From the NCBI RefSeq assembly GCF_016756395.1, contig NZ_AP018365.1, positions 8,373,501-8,437,500 on the forward strand: DNA of 64,000 bases, in the 5' to 3' direction. Position numbers and translations under genes: made by a program. This document shows, piece after piece, positions 9,600 to 17,468 of this stretch (its first letter is position 1; each line of letters starts with the position of its first letter). The DNA comes from Streptomyces sp. SN-593. Lineage in GTDB: Bacteria > Actinomycetota > Actinomycetes > Streptomycetales > Streptomycetaceae. Below the pieces are notes generated by a model. It had not been told where the DNA came from, did not search any database, and saw only the letters and a list, made by a program, of their open reading frames with translations.

Positions 9600-10841
9600 T
9601 CACCAGTCGGGCTCGGCGCGCAGGGCCGTGACCAGCTCGCGGGGCAGCCCGTGCGTGTCGTGCAGGTAGGCGTAGTCCTCCTCGCCGAGCGGCCCGGCGA
9701 AGCGCGGCTGGGACAGCACCCGCCGCCCCCGTTCGAGCTGCGAGGCGAAACGCCGCTCCTCGTCGAGCAGCACCTCGCGCACCCGGGCACCGAGCGTCGG
9801 CCCCTGCGTCCGGCCCTGCGGCAGGCCCGGCTCCGGCGGCCCCGACGTGAGCAGGCCGAAGTGGCGCAACGAGACCTCGACCGGCTCCGGCGGGAGGTCG
9901 GCGAGCGTACGGTCCTGGTCGTCGCGCCACAGCAGCGTCAGCACCCGGCGCACCAGCCGGCGCAGGACGTACCCGTGCCCGGTGGCGGCCGGCCGTACCC
10001 CGTCGGCCACCAGCACGGCGGCCGACCGCAGGTGGTCGGCGACGATCCGATGTGTGGTCCGGTCGCCCTCCCACAGCCCCGGCAGCACCTCGCGCCAGGC
10101 ACCGAACACGTCGGAGTCGTAGACCGACGGCCTGCCCTGGAGGATCGTCACCAGCCGTTCCAGGCCCATGCCGGTGTCCACGCTGCCGCGCGGCAGCGGC
10201 CGCAGGGTGCCGTCGGCGAGGCGCAGCCAGCGCATCGAGACGTGGTTCCACACCTCGACCCAGCGTGGATCGGTGCCGGGGGTGCCGGTCGGATCGCCGC
10301 CGCCGGTCCACACGAAGATCTCCGAGTCGGGCCCGCACGGGCCGGTGGGGCCGTTGGTCCACCAGTTGTCCGGGCCCAGTCGCTCGACCGGTACGCCCAG
10401 CTCGCCCCAGGCGCTCTCGGTGCCCTCGTCCGGCCCGAGCCCGTCACCCGGGTGGCCGGTGTCGCCCCCGAAGACGGTGGCGTGCAGCCGGGACGGCGGG
10501 ATGCCGTAACCGTCGACCAGCAGTTCGTGGGCCCAGGTGATGCTGCGGGCACTGTCGTAGTCGCCCAGCGACCAGGAGCCGAGCATCTGGAAGGCGGTGA
10601 GGTGGGTGGGGTCGCCGACCTCGTCCAGGTCGGTGGTGCGCAGGCAGCGCTGCACGTCGGCCAGGCGCACCCCGGACGGGTGCGGGCGGCCGGTCAGGTA
10701 GGGGGTGAGCGGGTGCATGCCGGAGGTGGTGAAGAGCACGGGGTCGCCGGGCGGACGGACCAGCGAGGCGCCGGGCAGCACGTGGTGGCCGCGGTCGCGG
10801 AAGAAGTCGAGGAAGGTGCGGACGGTCTGCTCGCTGTCCAT
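9600..10841 (-). CDS. Truncated alanyl-tRNA synthetase paralogue (catalytic core only)
   Basis: This 413-residue protein matches the N-terminal half of alanyl-tRNA synthetase. It has class II motif 2 (QRCLRTTDLDEVG followed by FQMLGSWSLGDY), NGPTGPCGPDSEIFVW, motif 3 (GSVDTGMGLERL) and the tRNA-recognition helix segment GHGYVLRRLVRRVL. It stops at about residue 413, where the normal enzyme (about 880 residues) continues into the editing and C-Ala domains. The Ser/Gly mischarging editing site is therefore absent. N-terminal fragments of E. coli AlaRS of similar length are known to aminoacylate, so activity is plausible. The ATG has GGAAAGG upstream. It lies downstream of the Ala-rich leader peptide at 10962-11030. 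I infer an auxiliary, perhaps resistance-type, synthetase; the housekeeping alaS must be elsewhere. Confidence 0.85.
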   Translation of the reverse strand: MDSEQTVRTFLDFFRDRGHHVLPGASLVRPPGDPVLFTTSGMHPLTPYLTGRPHPSGVRLADVQRCLRTTDLDEVGDPTHLTAFQMLGSWSLGDYDSARSITWAHELLVDGYGIPPSRLHATVFGGDTGHPGDGLGPDEGTESAWGELGVPVERLGPDNWWTNGPTGPCGPDSEIFVWTGGGDPTGTPGTDPRWVEVWNHVSMRWLRLADGTLRPLPRGSVDTGMGLERLVTILQGRPSVYDSDVFGAWREVLPGLWEGDRTTHRIVADHLRSAAVLVADGVRPAATGHGYVLRRLVRRVLTLLWRDDQDRTLADLPPEPVEVSLRHFGLLTSGPPEPGLPQGRTQGPTLGARVREVLLDEERRFASQLERGRRVLSQPRFAGPLGEEDYAYLHDTHGLPRELVTALRAEPDW

Positions 10842-10923
10842 GGCGGTGGGCCTTTCCGGAACGGGGCGAGCGGAAGGCGGCCGCCGGAGGGCCGTGGACG
10901 ACGAGGAGCGCGCGCCGCGCGCA

Positions 10924-10948
10924 CCGGCGGACCGTTTCCGGTCGCCGG
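10924..10948 (-). promoter_or_regulatory. Hairpin in the leader of the AlaRS-like gene
   Basis: On the minus strand CCGGCGACCG and CGGTCCGCCGG-type arms pair over a GAAA-type tetraloop, about 10 bp with one bulge. The hairpin starts about 14 nt after the leader-peptide stop. Further GC hairpins follow at about 10876-10895 (CGGCC/GGCCG) and in the GCGCGC tract at about 10907-10922. None carries a clear U-run, so whether they attenuate transcription or translation is open. Confidence 0.45.
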
Positions 10949-10961
10949 GGGAGGGGTGGGG

Positions 10962-11030
10962 TCAGGCGGCGGCAACCGGCGAGCTGGTCGCTCGCGCGGT
11001 CGCGGGGGTGGTGAGCGGCGTGACCTCCAT
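10962..11030 (-). CDS. Putative 22-residue Ala/Thr leader peptide upstream of AlaRS-like gene
   Basis: The reading frame encodes MEVTPLTTPATARAT followed by SSPVAAA and TGA. It contains six Ala and five Thr codons and ends with three consecutive GCC Ala codons directly before the stop. TACCGT (11037-11042) lies 6 nt before the ATG and there is no well-spaced Shine-Dalgarno, so a leaderless transcript starting at the ATG is likely. It lies 120 bp upstream of the truncated alanyl-tRNA synthetase gene, the classical place for an attenuation leader. The amino-acid match with the downstream gene is the main support. It is too short for coding statistics. Confidence 0.6.
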   Translation of the reverse strand: MEVTPLTTPATARATSSPVAAA

Positions 11031-11283
11031 GCCTCGACGGTAACAGCCCCGGCTCGGCGGGCGCCCCGGATTTTCGGCGGCCCGGCCCGGTGCCTGTCCT
11101 GTCCGGCACGCTGCCCGGCCCGGCTCGGGTCGTCCTGGTGCTGCCCGGCTCTCCCGGCTCCCGGCTCCCGGCTCTTTCCGCGACGATCGGGCGGGCCCTC
11201 CGGTCGGCGGGCGGCCGGGTGAACGGGCCCCGAGCAGGGCGTTCGGACGGGAAGCGCGCGGTGCCCGGCGGTACGTTGGAAGC

Positions 11284-12567
11284 ATGGAATCGAGCGGCGC
11301 CGACCGGCAGCCGGTCGGTCGGCGCCCGCTGAGGTCACCACCGATCCAGTTCGGCCTCGCGCTGGCGGCACTCGCCCTGCTCCTGATCATCGACATCTCC
11401 GGTGGCCGCGCGATCCGGATCAGCGGCGTGTTCGTCGCCGTGCCGGCGCTCTCCGCGGTGTTCCTCGGGCCGGTCCAGGTGCTCGTGATGGTGGTCCTCA
11501 CGCTCGGCGCGGTCGGCTGGGCCGCCGAGGACAACGGCTCGAACCTGACCGCCACCAACTTTCCCGTGATCATGGCGACCGGGGTCCTGGTCGGCGCCGC
11601 CTCGGTGCTCGCGGCCCGGACCCGTCGGCGCCGCGAGCGGCAGCTCGCCCAGGCCAGGAAGGTCGCGGAGGTCACCCAGCAGGCCCTGCTGCGCCCGCTG
11701 CCGGACCGGCTCGGACCGGTGACGATCTCCTCGATGTACCTCGCGGCCGACGAGGAGGCGGCGATCGGCGGGGACCTGTACGCCGCGGGGGTCAGCGACC
11801 GCGGCGGCCCCCGTCTGCTCGTGGGCGACGTGCAGGGCAAGGGACTGGCCGCCGTCGAGGTCGCCGGGCTGCTGCTGGGGGTCTTCCGCCGGGCGGTACG
11901 CGCGGGCGTCGCGCTCCGGGCCCTGCCCGGCTACCTCGACCGGGGGCTGCGCGCGGACCTGGCGGACCTCTCGGGCAAGGGCGACCCGTGTGCGGTGCCG
12001 GGCGCGGCCCGGGCGACCTCGGGCGCCTCGGCCGACGGCAAGGACGGGGACGGCGGTGACGCCGTGGACGCCACGGATCCCGTGAACGACCCGAACGCCG
12101 CGGGCGACGGGCGGGGCGCGGGCGACGGGCGGGGCGGGGACGGCGGCGACGACTTCCTGGAACGGTTCGTCACCGCCGTGGTCGTCGACATCGACGCCGA
12201 CGGCTCGGGGGTGCGCATCGCGAACTGCGGGCACCCGCCGCCGCTGCTCATCCGCGGCGACAGCGTGCTCCAGCTCTTCCCGCGGACACCCGAGCTGCCG
12301 CTCGGCCTCGGCGACCTCAGCCGGTCCGAGCAGCAGATCGACGCACATGACCTGGAGGTCGGCGACATCCTGCTCCTCTACACCGACGGCGTGATCGAGA
12401 CGCGTGACGCCCGCGGCGGCTTCTACCCGCTCGCCGACCGCGTCGCCGGGTGGACCCGCGACACCCCGGCGGCGCTGCTGGCGGCCGTCCGCGCCGACCT
12501 GCTGCGCTACTCCGCGTCCGGCCTCGGCGACGACATCGCGATGGTCGCGCTCCAGAGAGTCGTGTAG
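11284..12567 (+). CDS. Membrane-anchored SpoIIE/RsbU-type PP2C phosphatase
   Basis: This is a 427-residue protein. Three to four hydrophobic segments occupy residues about 20-110. A short basic linker then leads to a PP2C-like SpoIIE domain: AAIGGDLYAA, LVGDVQGKG, IANCGHPPPLLI, LLLYTDGVIETRD and SGLGDDIAMVAL are the metal-binding motifs of this family. A low-complexity Asp/Gly/Ala insert (about 235-290) splits the catalytic domain. Such phosphatases usually dephosphorylate anti-anti-sigma factors in partner-switching pathways. No partner gene is adjacent. GGAAG lies 3 nt before the ATG. A paralogue lies at 19970-21226. Confidence 0.88.
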   Translation: MESSGADRQPVGRRPLRSPPIQFGLALAALALLLIIDISGGRAIRISGVFVAVPALSAVFLGPVQVLVMVVLTLGAVGWAAEDNGSNLTATNFPVIMATGVLVGAASVLAARTRRRRERQLAQARKVAEVTQQALLRPLPDRLGPVTISSMYLAADEEAAIGGDLYAAGVSDRGGPRLLVGDVQGKGLAAVEVAGLLLGVFRRAVRAGVALRALPGYLDRGLRADLADLSGKGDPCAVPGAARATSGASADGKDGDGGDAVDATDPVNDPNAAGDGRGAGDGRGGDGGDDFLERFVTAVVVDIDADGSGVRIANCGHPPPLLIRGDSVLQLFPRTPELPLGLGDLSRSEQQIDAHDLEVGDILLLYTDGVIETRDARGGFYPLADRVAGWTRDTPAALLAAVRADLLRYSASGLGDDIAMVALQRVV

Positions 12568-12574
12568 TCCCTCA

Positions 12575-12606
12575 GGCATCGGCTCGGCACCTTCCGAGCC
12601 GATGCC
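12575..12606. terminator. Hairpin terminator after SpoIIE phosphatase
   Basis: GGCATCGGCTCGG (12575-12587) pairs perfectly over 13 bp with CCGAGCCGATGCC (12594-12606) across a 6-nt loop. It begins 8 bp after the phosphatase stop and can also stop transcripts from the convergent MerR-type gene. Confidence 0.8.
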
Positions 12607-12718
12607 GGGGGTCGTGGCGGCTCGCCGCACCCTTCCACGCCGGGTGAAGCCTGTGGGCAGGGTCCGGCGTGGCCCGTACCACCGCCGGCGGCAGCAGGCA
12701 GGGCGCGCGGGGCGGAGG

Positions 12719-13663
12719 TCAGACGAGGGCGGCGGTGAGCCACGCGTGGGCCGCTCCAGGGGTGGGGTGCGCGGGGCCGGTGACACGGGCGACCAGGTCC
12801 CAGTAGTGGTCGATGCGGGGGTCCGCGGCGAGGGTGGCGTGCAGTCCGCGGCGGAAGGCCCCGGTGTCCGCGACCCGCTGCGACGCGGCGTACGCGGCGA
12901 CGAAGCAGTCCAGGGCGTCGCCCGGGCAGGGTGCGCGCCCGGCACGCAGGTGCGGCGCCGCCAGGTCGTACGCCTCCTCCAGCCCTTGGTAGAGCACGGC
13001 GTGCCGGTGGCCGGCGCCGGCGCGGTGCGCCGCCGGCTGCCCGCTGCCGGACCTGCCCGTGCAGTCGCCGGAGACGAAGGCGTGCAGCCGGGCGAACGCG
13101 AGCGCCTGCTCGGGTGTCGGGTCGTCCGGCGGATGCGGGACCGCCAGGTCCACGACGCGCGCCGTCACCGGCGCCGGCATCCGCGGGGGCAGCCACCGCC
13201 GCCAGAAGCGGGCCATCGCCGCCGTGCTGGGCGGAGCGTCCGTCGCGCACACCGCCCCGAGCAGCCGCAGCCGCTCGGCCCGCTCGCCGGGGTCGCAGTC
13301 GTGCAGCAGCCGCAGCGCCGTCTGCTGCCAGCGCAGCGCGGCCAGCCGTGAGCCGACCTCGCGCAGCCGCCCCGCGACCGCGTCCTCCAGCGCTCCGCCG
13401 GCCGGCAGCCCGTCAGGCCCGCAGCCGGTGTCGTCGTCCTCGCGCAGCACGCGGGCGACGTCCGCGACGCCCAGCCCGAGCGCCCGCAGCGACCGGATCG
13501 TGCGGAGCCGGTCCAGCGCCCCGGGGCCGTACCGGCGGTGGCCGCCGGTGCTGCGGTGCGCGGCGGGCAGCAGGCCCTGGTCGGAGTAGAACCGCACGGT
13601 CTTGACGGTGACGCCGGCGCGGCCGGCCAGCTCGCCGATGGTCCACAACTCGCCCGGTGGCAT
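12719..13663 (-). CDS. MerR-family transcriptional regulator
   Basis: This is a 314-residue protein. The winged-helix MerR domain is at residues about 7-75 (IGELAGRAGVTVKTVRFYSDQGLLP, then RYGPGALDRLRTIRSLRALG). A coiled dimerisation helix follows at about 95-140, and then a 170-residue C-terminal domain rich in His, Trp and Asp that I do not recognise and that could be the effector pocket. The ATG at 13663 overlaps the -35 of the divergent promoter, and GAGGGAGG lies upstream. MerR proteins activate promoters with a 19-20 bp spacer by twisting the DNA. Exactly such a promoter (13667-13697) faces the divergent hydrolase gene, which is therefore the likely target. Confidence 0.88.
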   Translation of the reverse strand: MPPGELWTIGELAGRAGVTVKTVRFYSDQGLLPAAHRSTGGHRRYGPGALDRLRTIRSLRALGLGVADVARVLREDDDTGCGPDGLPAGGALEDAVAGRLREVGSRLAALRWQQTALRLLHDCDPGERAERLRLLGAVCATDAPPSTAAMARFWRRWLPPRMPAPVTARVVDLAVPHPPDDPTPEQALAFARLHAFVSGDCTGRSGSGQPAAHRAGAGHRHAVLYQGLEEAYDLAAPHLRAGRAPCPGDALDCFVAAYAASQRVADTGAFRRGLHATLAADPRIDHYWDLVARVTGPAHPTPGAAHAWLTAALV

Positions 13664-13666
13664 GGC

Positions 13667-13697
13667 TTGAACCTCCCTCAGGGGGAGTTCCTACGGT
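13667..13697 (+). promoter_or_regulatory. MerR-type promoter with 19-bp spacer and inverted repeat
   Basis: The -35 TTGAAC (13667-13672) and -10 TACGGT (13692-13697) are separated by 19 bp, the over-long spacer typical of MerR-activated promoters. The spacer holds the near-palindrome GAACCTCCC/GGGAGTTC. Transcription would run rightwards into the alpha/beta hydrolase at 13783. The -35 overlaps the merR start region, allowing autoregulation. Confidence 0.75.
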
Positions 13698-13782
13698 ACC
13701 GGCGGGCGGGGGCGGCGGACCGTCGCCCCGGGGAGCGCGTACCCCGCGCACTCCGCGCGCACAGGACGTGAGGAGACAGCGG

Positions 13783-15498
13783 ATGGCGGCGGACACGGCG
13801 TTCGTCCTGGTGCCGGGCTTGCACACCGGCGGATGGATCTGGCAGCAGGTGGCTGAGCGGCTGCGGGAGGCGGGCGCGGAGGCGTACGCGCTGACGCTGA
13901 GCGGCATGGGCGGGAGCCCCGAGCCCCCGGACCGGCTCCCGTTCGGGCCCTCGGACGACGGCTCGGGCAGGCCCGCGGGCGGGAACCCGGACTCGGACAC
14001 GTCGGCGGGCGCGCACCCGGGCGGCTCGGCGGGCGCCCCCACGTGCGGCATCGCGGGCCCGGCTGCCGCTGCCGCTGCCGCTGCCGCGGCCGAGGACCCG
14101 GACCCGGACCTGGAGACGCACATCGCGGACGTGGTGCGCGCGGTCGAGGGGACGGACGCCTCCCGAGTCGTCCTGGTCGGGCACTGCTACGGCGTCCACC
14201 CGGTGGTCGCCGCGGCGGACCGGCGGCCCGACCGCGTCGCGCGGATCGTGCTGGTCGACACACCGATGCCGCAGGACGGGGACCCGCCGGCCGCGCTCGT
14301 CCCGCGGCAGGCCGTGCGCGCGGAGCTGCTGCGGCTGGCGGGCGCGGCGGACGGCGGCATGCCCGCCGGCGGGATGATCGCGCCGCCGTCGGACGCGGGC
14401 TGGCGGGAGTCCGGCAGCTTCCAGGGGCTCGACGAGGCCGCGGCCGAGCGGCTGCTCGCACGGGCGGTGCCGCAGCCGTGGGCGACGCTGGCGCGGCCGC
14501 TGCGGCTGACCGGTTCGGCGGGCGCGTCGGGCACCGTGCCGACCACGGGCGTGCTGTGCACCGCGAACGGGTCCAGCCTGGCGATGGTGGGGCAGGCGCT
14601 CGCGCTCGGCGACCCCCGGCTCGCCTATCTCGGCGCCCCGCACCTGAGCTACCTGGAGATGGACACCGGGCACTGGCCGATGCTGTCGGACCCGGACGCG
14701 ACGGCCGAGGTGCTGCTACGTGCCGCGGCGGGCGAGGGGGCGGCCCCGCATAGGCGATCCGCGGCCCAACGGCCCACGCACCTGGGGCCGTTCGTGATCG
14801 ACGTGCCGGCGCGGCCGCGCGAGCGGGTGGGCCGGGTGGACTTCCACCTGCCCGACGGGGAGAGGCAGCGCCCGGCTGTGGTGTTCGTGCACGGCGGCCC
14901 GGTGCCCGAGGGCGCGCGGCCGACCCCGCGGGACTGGCCCGGTCTGGCCGGCCACGCCCGGCTGGTCGCGCACCTCGGTGCGGCCGGCGTCGTGGTGGAC
15001 CACCGGCTGCACGACCTGGGCGGATTCGAGGCGGCGGCGCGGGACGTGCGGGACGCCGTCGCGCTCGCGCGGGCGCATCCGCGGGTGGACGGCGAGCGGG
15101 TGGCGCTGTGGTTCCTGTCGGTGGGCGGGCTGCTCGCGGCGGACTGGCTCGCCGCGCCGGAGCCCTGGCTGCGGTGCGTCGCACTCACGTATCCGCTGCT
15201 GGCACCGCTGCCGGGCTGGGGCGTGGAGCCGCGCTTCCGGCCCGCGCGGGCGGTGCGGGGCGCGGGGCGGCTGCCGGTCGTGCTGACCCGCGTGGGCCGC
15301 GAGCGGGCCGAGTTCGCCGCGACCGTCGAGGAGTTCGTCGCGGCGGCGCGGGACGCCGGTGTGGATGTGACGGTCGTGGACGCGCCCTCGGCGGCGCACG
15401 GATTCGACACGCACGGCCCGTCCGACGAGTCCCGGCGGGCGGTGGGCGACGCCGCCCGCGCCGTGCTCTCCCACCTTGCCCGTCCCGCGTCGAACTGA
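13783..15498 (+). CDS. Tandem alpha/beta-hydrolase fusion protein
   Basis: This is a 571-residue protein in one uninterrupted frame, with AGGAG 8 nt before the ATG. The first hydrolase fold covers about 1-320 (FVLVPGLHTGGWIW, then the nucleophile elbow GHCYG at about 133-137 with Cys in place of Ser). A low-complexity Ser/Gly/Pro/poly-Ala insert at about 45-108 breaks it. A second hydrolase fold covers about 335-571 with the oxyanion motif VFVHGGP, nucleophile elbow FLSVGG and catalytic-His region AAHGFDTH. It looks like two esterase/dienelactone-hydrolase-type enzymes joined. The substrates are unknown. Its promoter is MerR-type, suggesting induction by a small hydrophobic compound. Confidence 0.85.
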   Translation: MAADTAFVLVPGLHTGGWIWQQVAERLREAGAEAYALTLSGMGGSPEPPDRLPFGPSDDGSGRPAGGNPDSDTSAGAHPGGSAGAPTCGIAGPAAAAAAAAAAEDPDPDLETHIADVVRAVEGTDASRVVLVGHCYGVHPVVAAADRRPDRVARIVLVDTPMPQDGDPPAALVPRQAVRAELLRLAGAADGGMPAGGMIAPPSDAGWRESGSFQGLDEAAAERLLARAVPQPWATLARPLRLTGSAGASGTVPTTGVLCTANGSSLAMVGQALALGDPRLAYLGAPHLSYLEMDTGHWPMLSDPDATAEVLLRAAAGEGAAPHRRSAAQRPTHLGPFVIDVPARPRERVGRVDFHLPDGERQRPAVVFVHGGPVPEGARPTPRDWPGLAGHARLVAHLGAAGVVVDHRLHDLGGFEAAARDVRDAVALARAHPRVDGERVALWFLSVGGLLAADWLAAPEPWLRCVALTYPLLAPLPGWGVEPRFRPARAVRGAGRLPVVLTRVGRERAEFAATVEEFVAAARDAGVDVTVVDAPSAAHGFDTHGPSDESRRAVGDAARAVLSHLARPASN

Positions 15499-15593
15499 AG
15501 GCGGCTCAGCGCGTGCCGGCCGGGTATCGGACGAGGCGGCCGCACCTGGGTAGGAGAACGCCCGAGTGGGCGCTGCGGACCGGAGGGAGAGGC

Positions 15594-15794
15594 ATGTACC
15601 GCACGGCGGTGATGTGCGCGAAGGGCCATGTGTTCTGGCGGACCTGGGTGGTGGGCGCGTCGTTGACGACCATCCGGCTCGGGCCCCGGCGGATCGGGTG
15701 GTGCAGGGCGGGACGGCACGTGTCGGTGCTGCGCCGGGCGGACACCGGGCGGCTGACGGCGGAGCAGCGAGCCGCACTGTACGGCGACGGCTGA
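15594..15794 (+). CDS. Small conserved-looking Cys/His protein, function unknown
   Basis: This 66-residue protein has an excellent ribosome site (GGAGGGAGAGG) before the ATG. Two metal-ligand-like pairs, CAKGH (8-12) and CRAGRH (37-42), could form a small zinc ribbon. The body is basic, has no signal peptide, and ends in TAEQRAALYGDG. It follows the hydrolase by 95 bp on the same strand and may be co-transcribed. I do not recognise the family firmly and assign no function. Confidence 0.7.
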   Translation: MYRTAVMCAKGHVFWRTWVVGASLTTIRLGPRRIGWCRAGRHVSVLRRADTGRLTAEQRAALYGDG

Positions 15795-15803
15795 ACCCGC
15801 CTG

Positions 15804-15875
15804 CGGTGCGGGGTGCCCGAACCCCGGCTTCCGCGCGGGGCGCCCGAACCCCGCCTCCGGTGCGGGGCGCCCCGC
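15804..15875. repeat. Imperfect tandem repeat, about 27-bp unit
   Basis: About two and a half copies of a unit reading roughly GCGGGG(C/T)GCCCGAACCCC plus GCTTCCG lie between the small protein and the convergent Lrp-type gene. The GGGGCGCCCGAACCCC segments can also fold as hairpins, so the stretch may act as a terminator for both sides. Confidence 0.5.
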
Positions 15876-15911
15876 GGGCTCCGGTGCTGCTCCGTCCCGC
15901 GTGCGGGCAGG

Positions 15912-16373
15912 TCAGGTGAGGGCCGCGGTGACGGGGCGGTCGGGCAGCGGGCTGGAGTAGACCACGGTGGTGGTGACCGGGCCGAGGGCGGCTATCCGGC
16001 CGGTGGTGGCCTCCAGGTGGCGCATCGAGCGGGCGAGGACCTTGAGGACGAAGCAGTCCTCGCCGGTGACGTGGTGGGCCTCGATGATCTCGGGGGTGGT
16101 GGCGAGGACGGCGTGGAAGGGCTTGTAGTTGCCGGTCGGGTAGCGCAGGCGGACGAAGGCCAGGATGCCGAGCCCGAGGCGTTCCGGGTCGACCACGGCG
16201 GCGTAGCCGCGGATCACCCCGCTCTCCTCCAGACGCCGCACCCGCTCGGTGACGGCGCTGGCGGACATGGCGACCCTACGGGCCAACTCGGCGTAGCCGG
16301 CCCGGCCGTCGTGCTGGAGTGCCTCCAGGATGCGCAGGTCGGTCGGGTCGAGGAGAGGGTGATCAGCGGTCAT
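15912..16373 (-). CDS. Lrp/AsnC-family transcriptional regulator
   Basis: This is a 153-residue regulator. Residues about 8-60 form the winged HTH (LDPTDLRILEALQHDGR, then SASAVTERVRRLEESGVI), and about 65-150 form the RAM ligand-binding/oligomerisation domain (EAHHVTGEDCFVLKVLARSM). Length and layout are standard for feast/famine regulators that respond to an amino acid. AGGAG precedes the ATG. It is transcribed divergently from the rhodanese gene, 93 bp away, and probably controls it. Confidence 0.92.
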   Translation of the reverse strand: MTADHPLLDPTDLRILEALQHDGRAGYAELARRVAMSASAVTERVRRLEESGVIRGYAAVVDPERLGLGILAFVRLRYPTGNYKPFHAVLATTPEIIEAHHVTGEDCFVLKVLARSMRHLEATTGRIAALGPVTTTVVYSSPLPDRPVTAALT

Positions 16374-16466
16374 GGCCGACTCCTACCACGCTTTCCCCGG
16401 TGGATGGGGGCGAAGACCGTGGATCGTCGGTTCCGGCGCGGGCGGGCTGTTCGTAGCCTTTCCCGC

Positions 16467-16904
16467 ATGACACACACACCTTCGCAGGCCGCGGCCTTCT
16501 TCGAGACCCGCCTCGCCTTCCAGACGGACGTCTCCGACGTCCGCACGGCGCTCACCGGGGGCCGGCCCGGGTTCGTGCTGGTCGACTCGCGCGGAACCGC
16601 GGGCTGGGAGCAGGGGCACGTGCCCGGTGCGGTGCACCTGCCCACCGCGGACATCCCCGCCCGGGCCGCGGACCTCCTCGACCCGGCCGTCCCGGTCGTC
16701 ACCTACTGCTGGGGCCCCGGCTGCGACGGTGCCGCCCGCGCGGCGCTCGCCCTGGCCCGACTCGGCTACCGGGTCCGGGAGATGATCGGCGGCATCGAGT
16801 ACTGGATCCGCGAGGGCTTTCCCCTGGTGACGGCCGACGGCACCGAACAGCGCCCGGCCGACCCGCTCACCGCTCCGGTCGGAGCCGCCATCTGCGCCTG
16901 CTGA
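16467..16904 (+). CDS. Rhodanese-like sulfurtransferase
   Basis: This is a 145-residue single rhodanese domain. LVDSRGTAGWEQGHVPGAVHLP is the CH2A-type N-terminal motif, and the active-site loop is TYCWGPGCDGA with the catalytic Cys at about residue 78. The end is Cys-rich (AICAC). It should transfer sulfane sulfur from thiosulfate or a persulfide donor to a thiol acceptor. TAGCCT (16454-16459) lies 7 nt before the ATG with no Shine-Dalgarno between, indicating a leaderless transcript. The divergent Lrp/AsnC regulator is the likely controller. Confidence 0.88.
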   Translation: MTHTPSQAAAFFETRLAFQTDVSDVRTALTGGRPGFVLVDSRGTAGWEQGHVPGAVHLPTADIPARAADLLDPAVPVVTYCWGPGCDGAARAALALARLGYRVREMIGGIEYWIREGFPLVTADGTEQRPADPLTAPVGAAICAC

Positions 16905-16916
16905 ACGCGCCGGACC

Positions 16917-17459
16917 TCAGGACGGAACCGGTGGCGCCGGGGGGCGCAGGCCGAGCCACTGTTCGGCGTCCCAGGCGTGGAACCGCTCCACCTCGGTGAA
17001 CCCCAGCTTCGCCGCGAGGCGCATCGAGGCGGTGTTCGCGCTCTGGGTGGCGAGCACGACCGGTTCGCCGGGCAGGGCGCCGTCGAACCAGTCGAGTGCC
17101 GCCGCGCACGCCTCGGCGGCGTATCCCGCGCCCCACGCCCGCGGCAGGAACAGGTAACCGAGGTCGGCCTTCCCCACGGCCGCCGGGCGGCGGTGCTCCG
17201 TCGCCCTCCTGAGCAGCACCTGGCCGATCATCGCCCCGTCGAGAGCGGCGACGAAACTGCCGGGCCACCGCTCCGGCACCTCGGGCAGTTCACGCTCCAA
17301 CTCGTCACGCCGCCGGGGGCCGCCTAGATAGGCGTGCACCTCCGGCGAGGCCAGCAGGTCGACGAAGGTCGCGCGGTCCCGGGCCTCGGACGCCCGCAGG
17401 ACCAGCCTCGCGGTCCTGATCGGCGCGGGCGGCCAGGCGACGGGGCTCAGGTCCGACAT
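16917..17459 (-). CDS. GNAT-family N-acetyltransferase (RimJ/RimL-like)
   Basis: This is a 180-residue acetyltransferase of the Acetyltransf_3 group, opening with IRTARLVLRASEARD. The acetyl-CoA binding region is LFLPRAWGAGYAAEACAAAL (about 101-120), followed by ATQSANTASMRLAAKLGF, the conserved strand/helix that closes the site. The substrate could be a protein N-terminus or a small amine; it cannot be told from sequence. It is convergent with the rhodanese and 9 bp downstream of the EI24-type gene, so probably in its operon. Confidence 0.85.
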   Translation of the reverse strand: MSDLSPVAWPPAPIRTARLVLRASEARDRATFVDLLASPEVHAYLGGPRRRDELERELPEVPERWPGSFVAALDGAMIGQVLLRRATEHRRPAAVGKADLGYLFLPRAWGAGYAAEACAAALDWFDGALPGEPVVLATQSANTASMRLAAKLGFTEVERFHAWDAEQWLGLRPPAPPVPS

Positions 17460-17468
17460 CCCGGCAGG

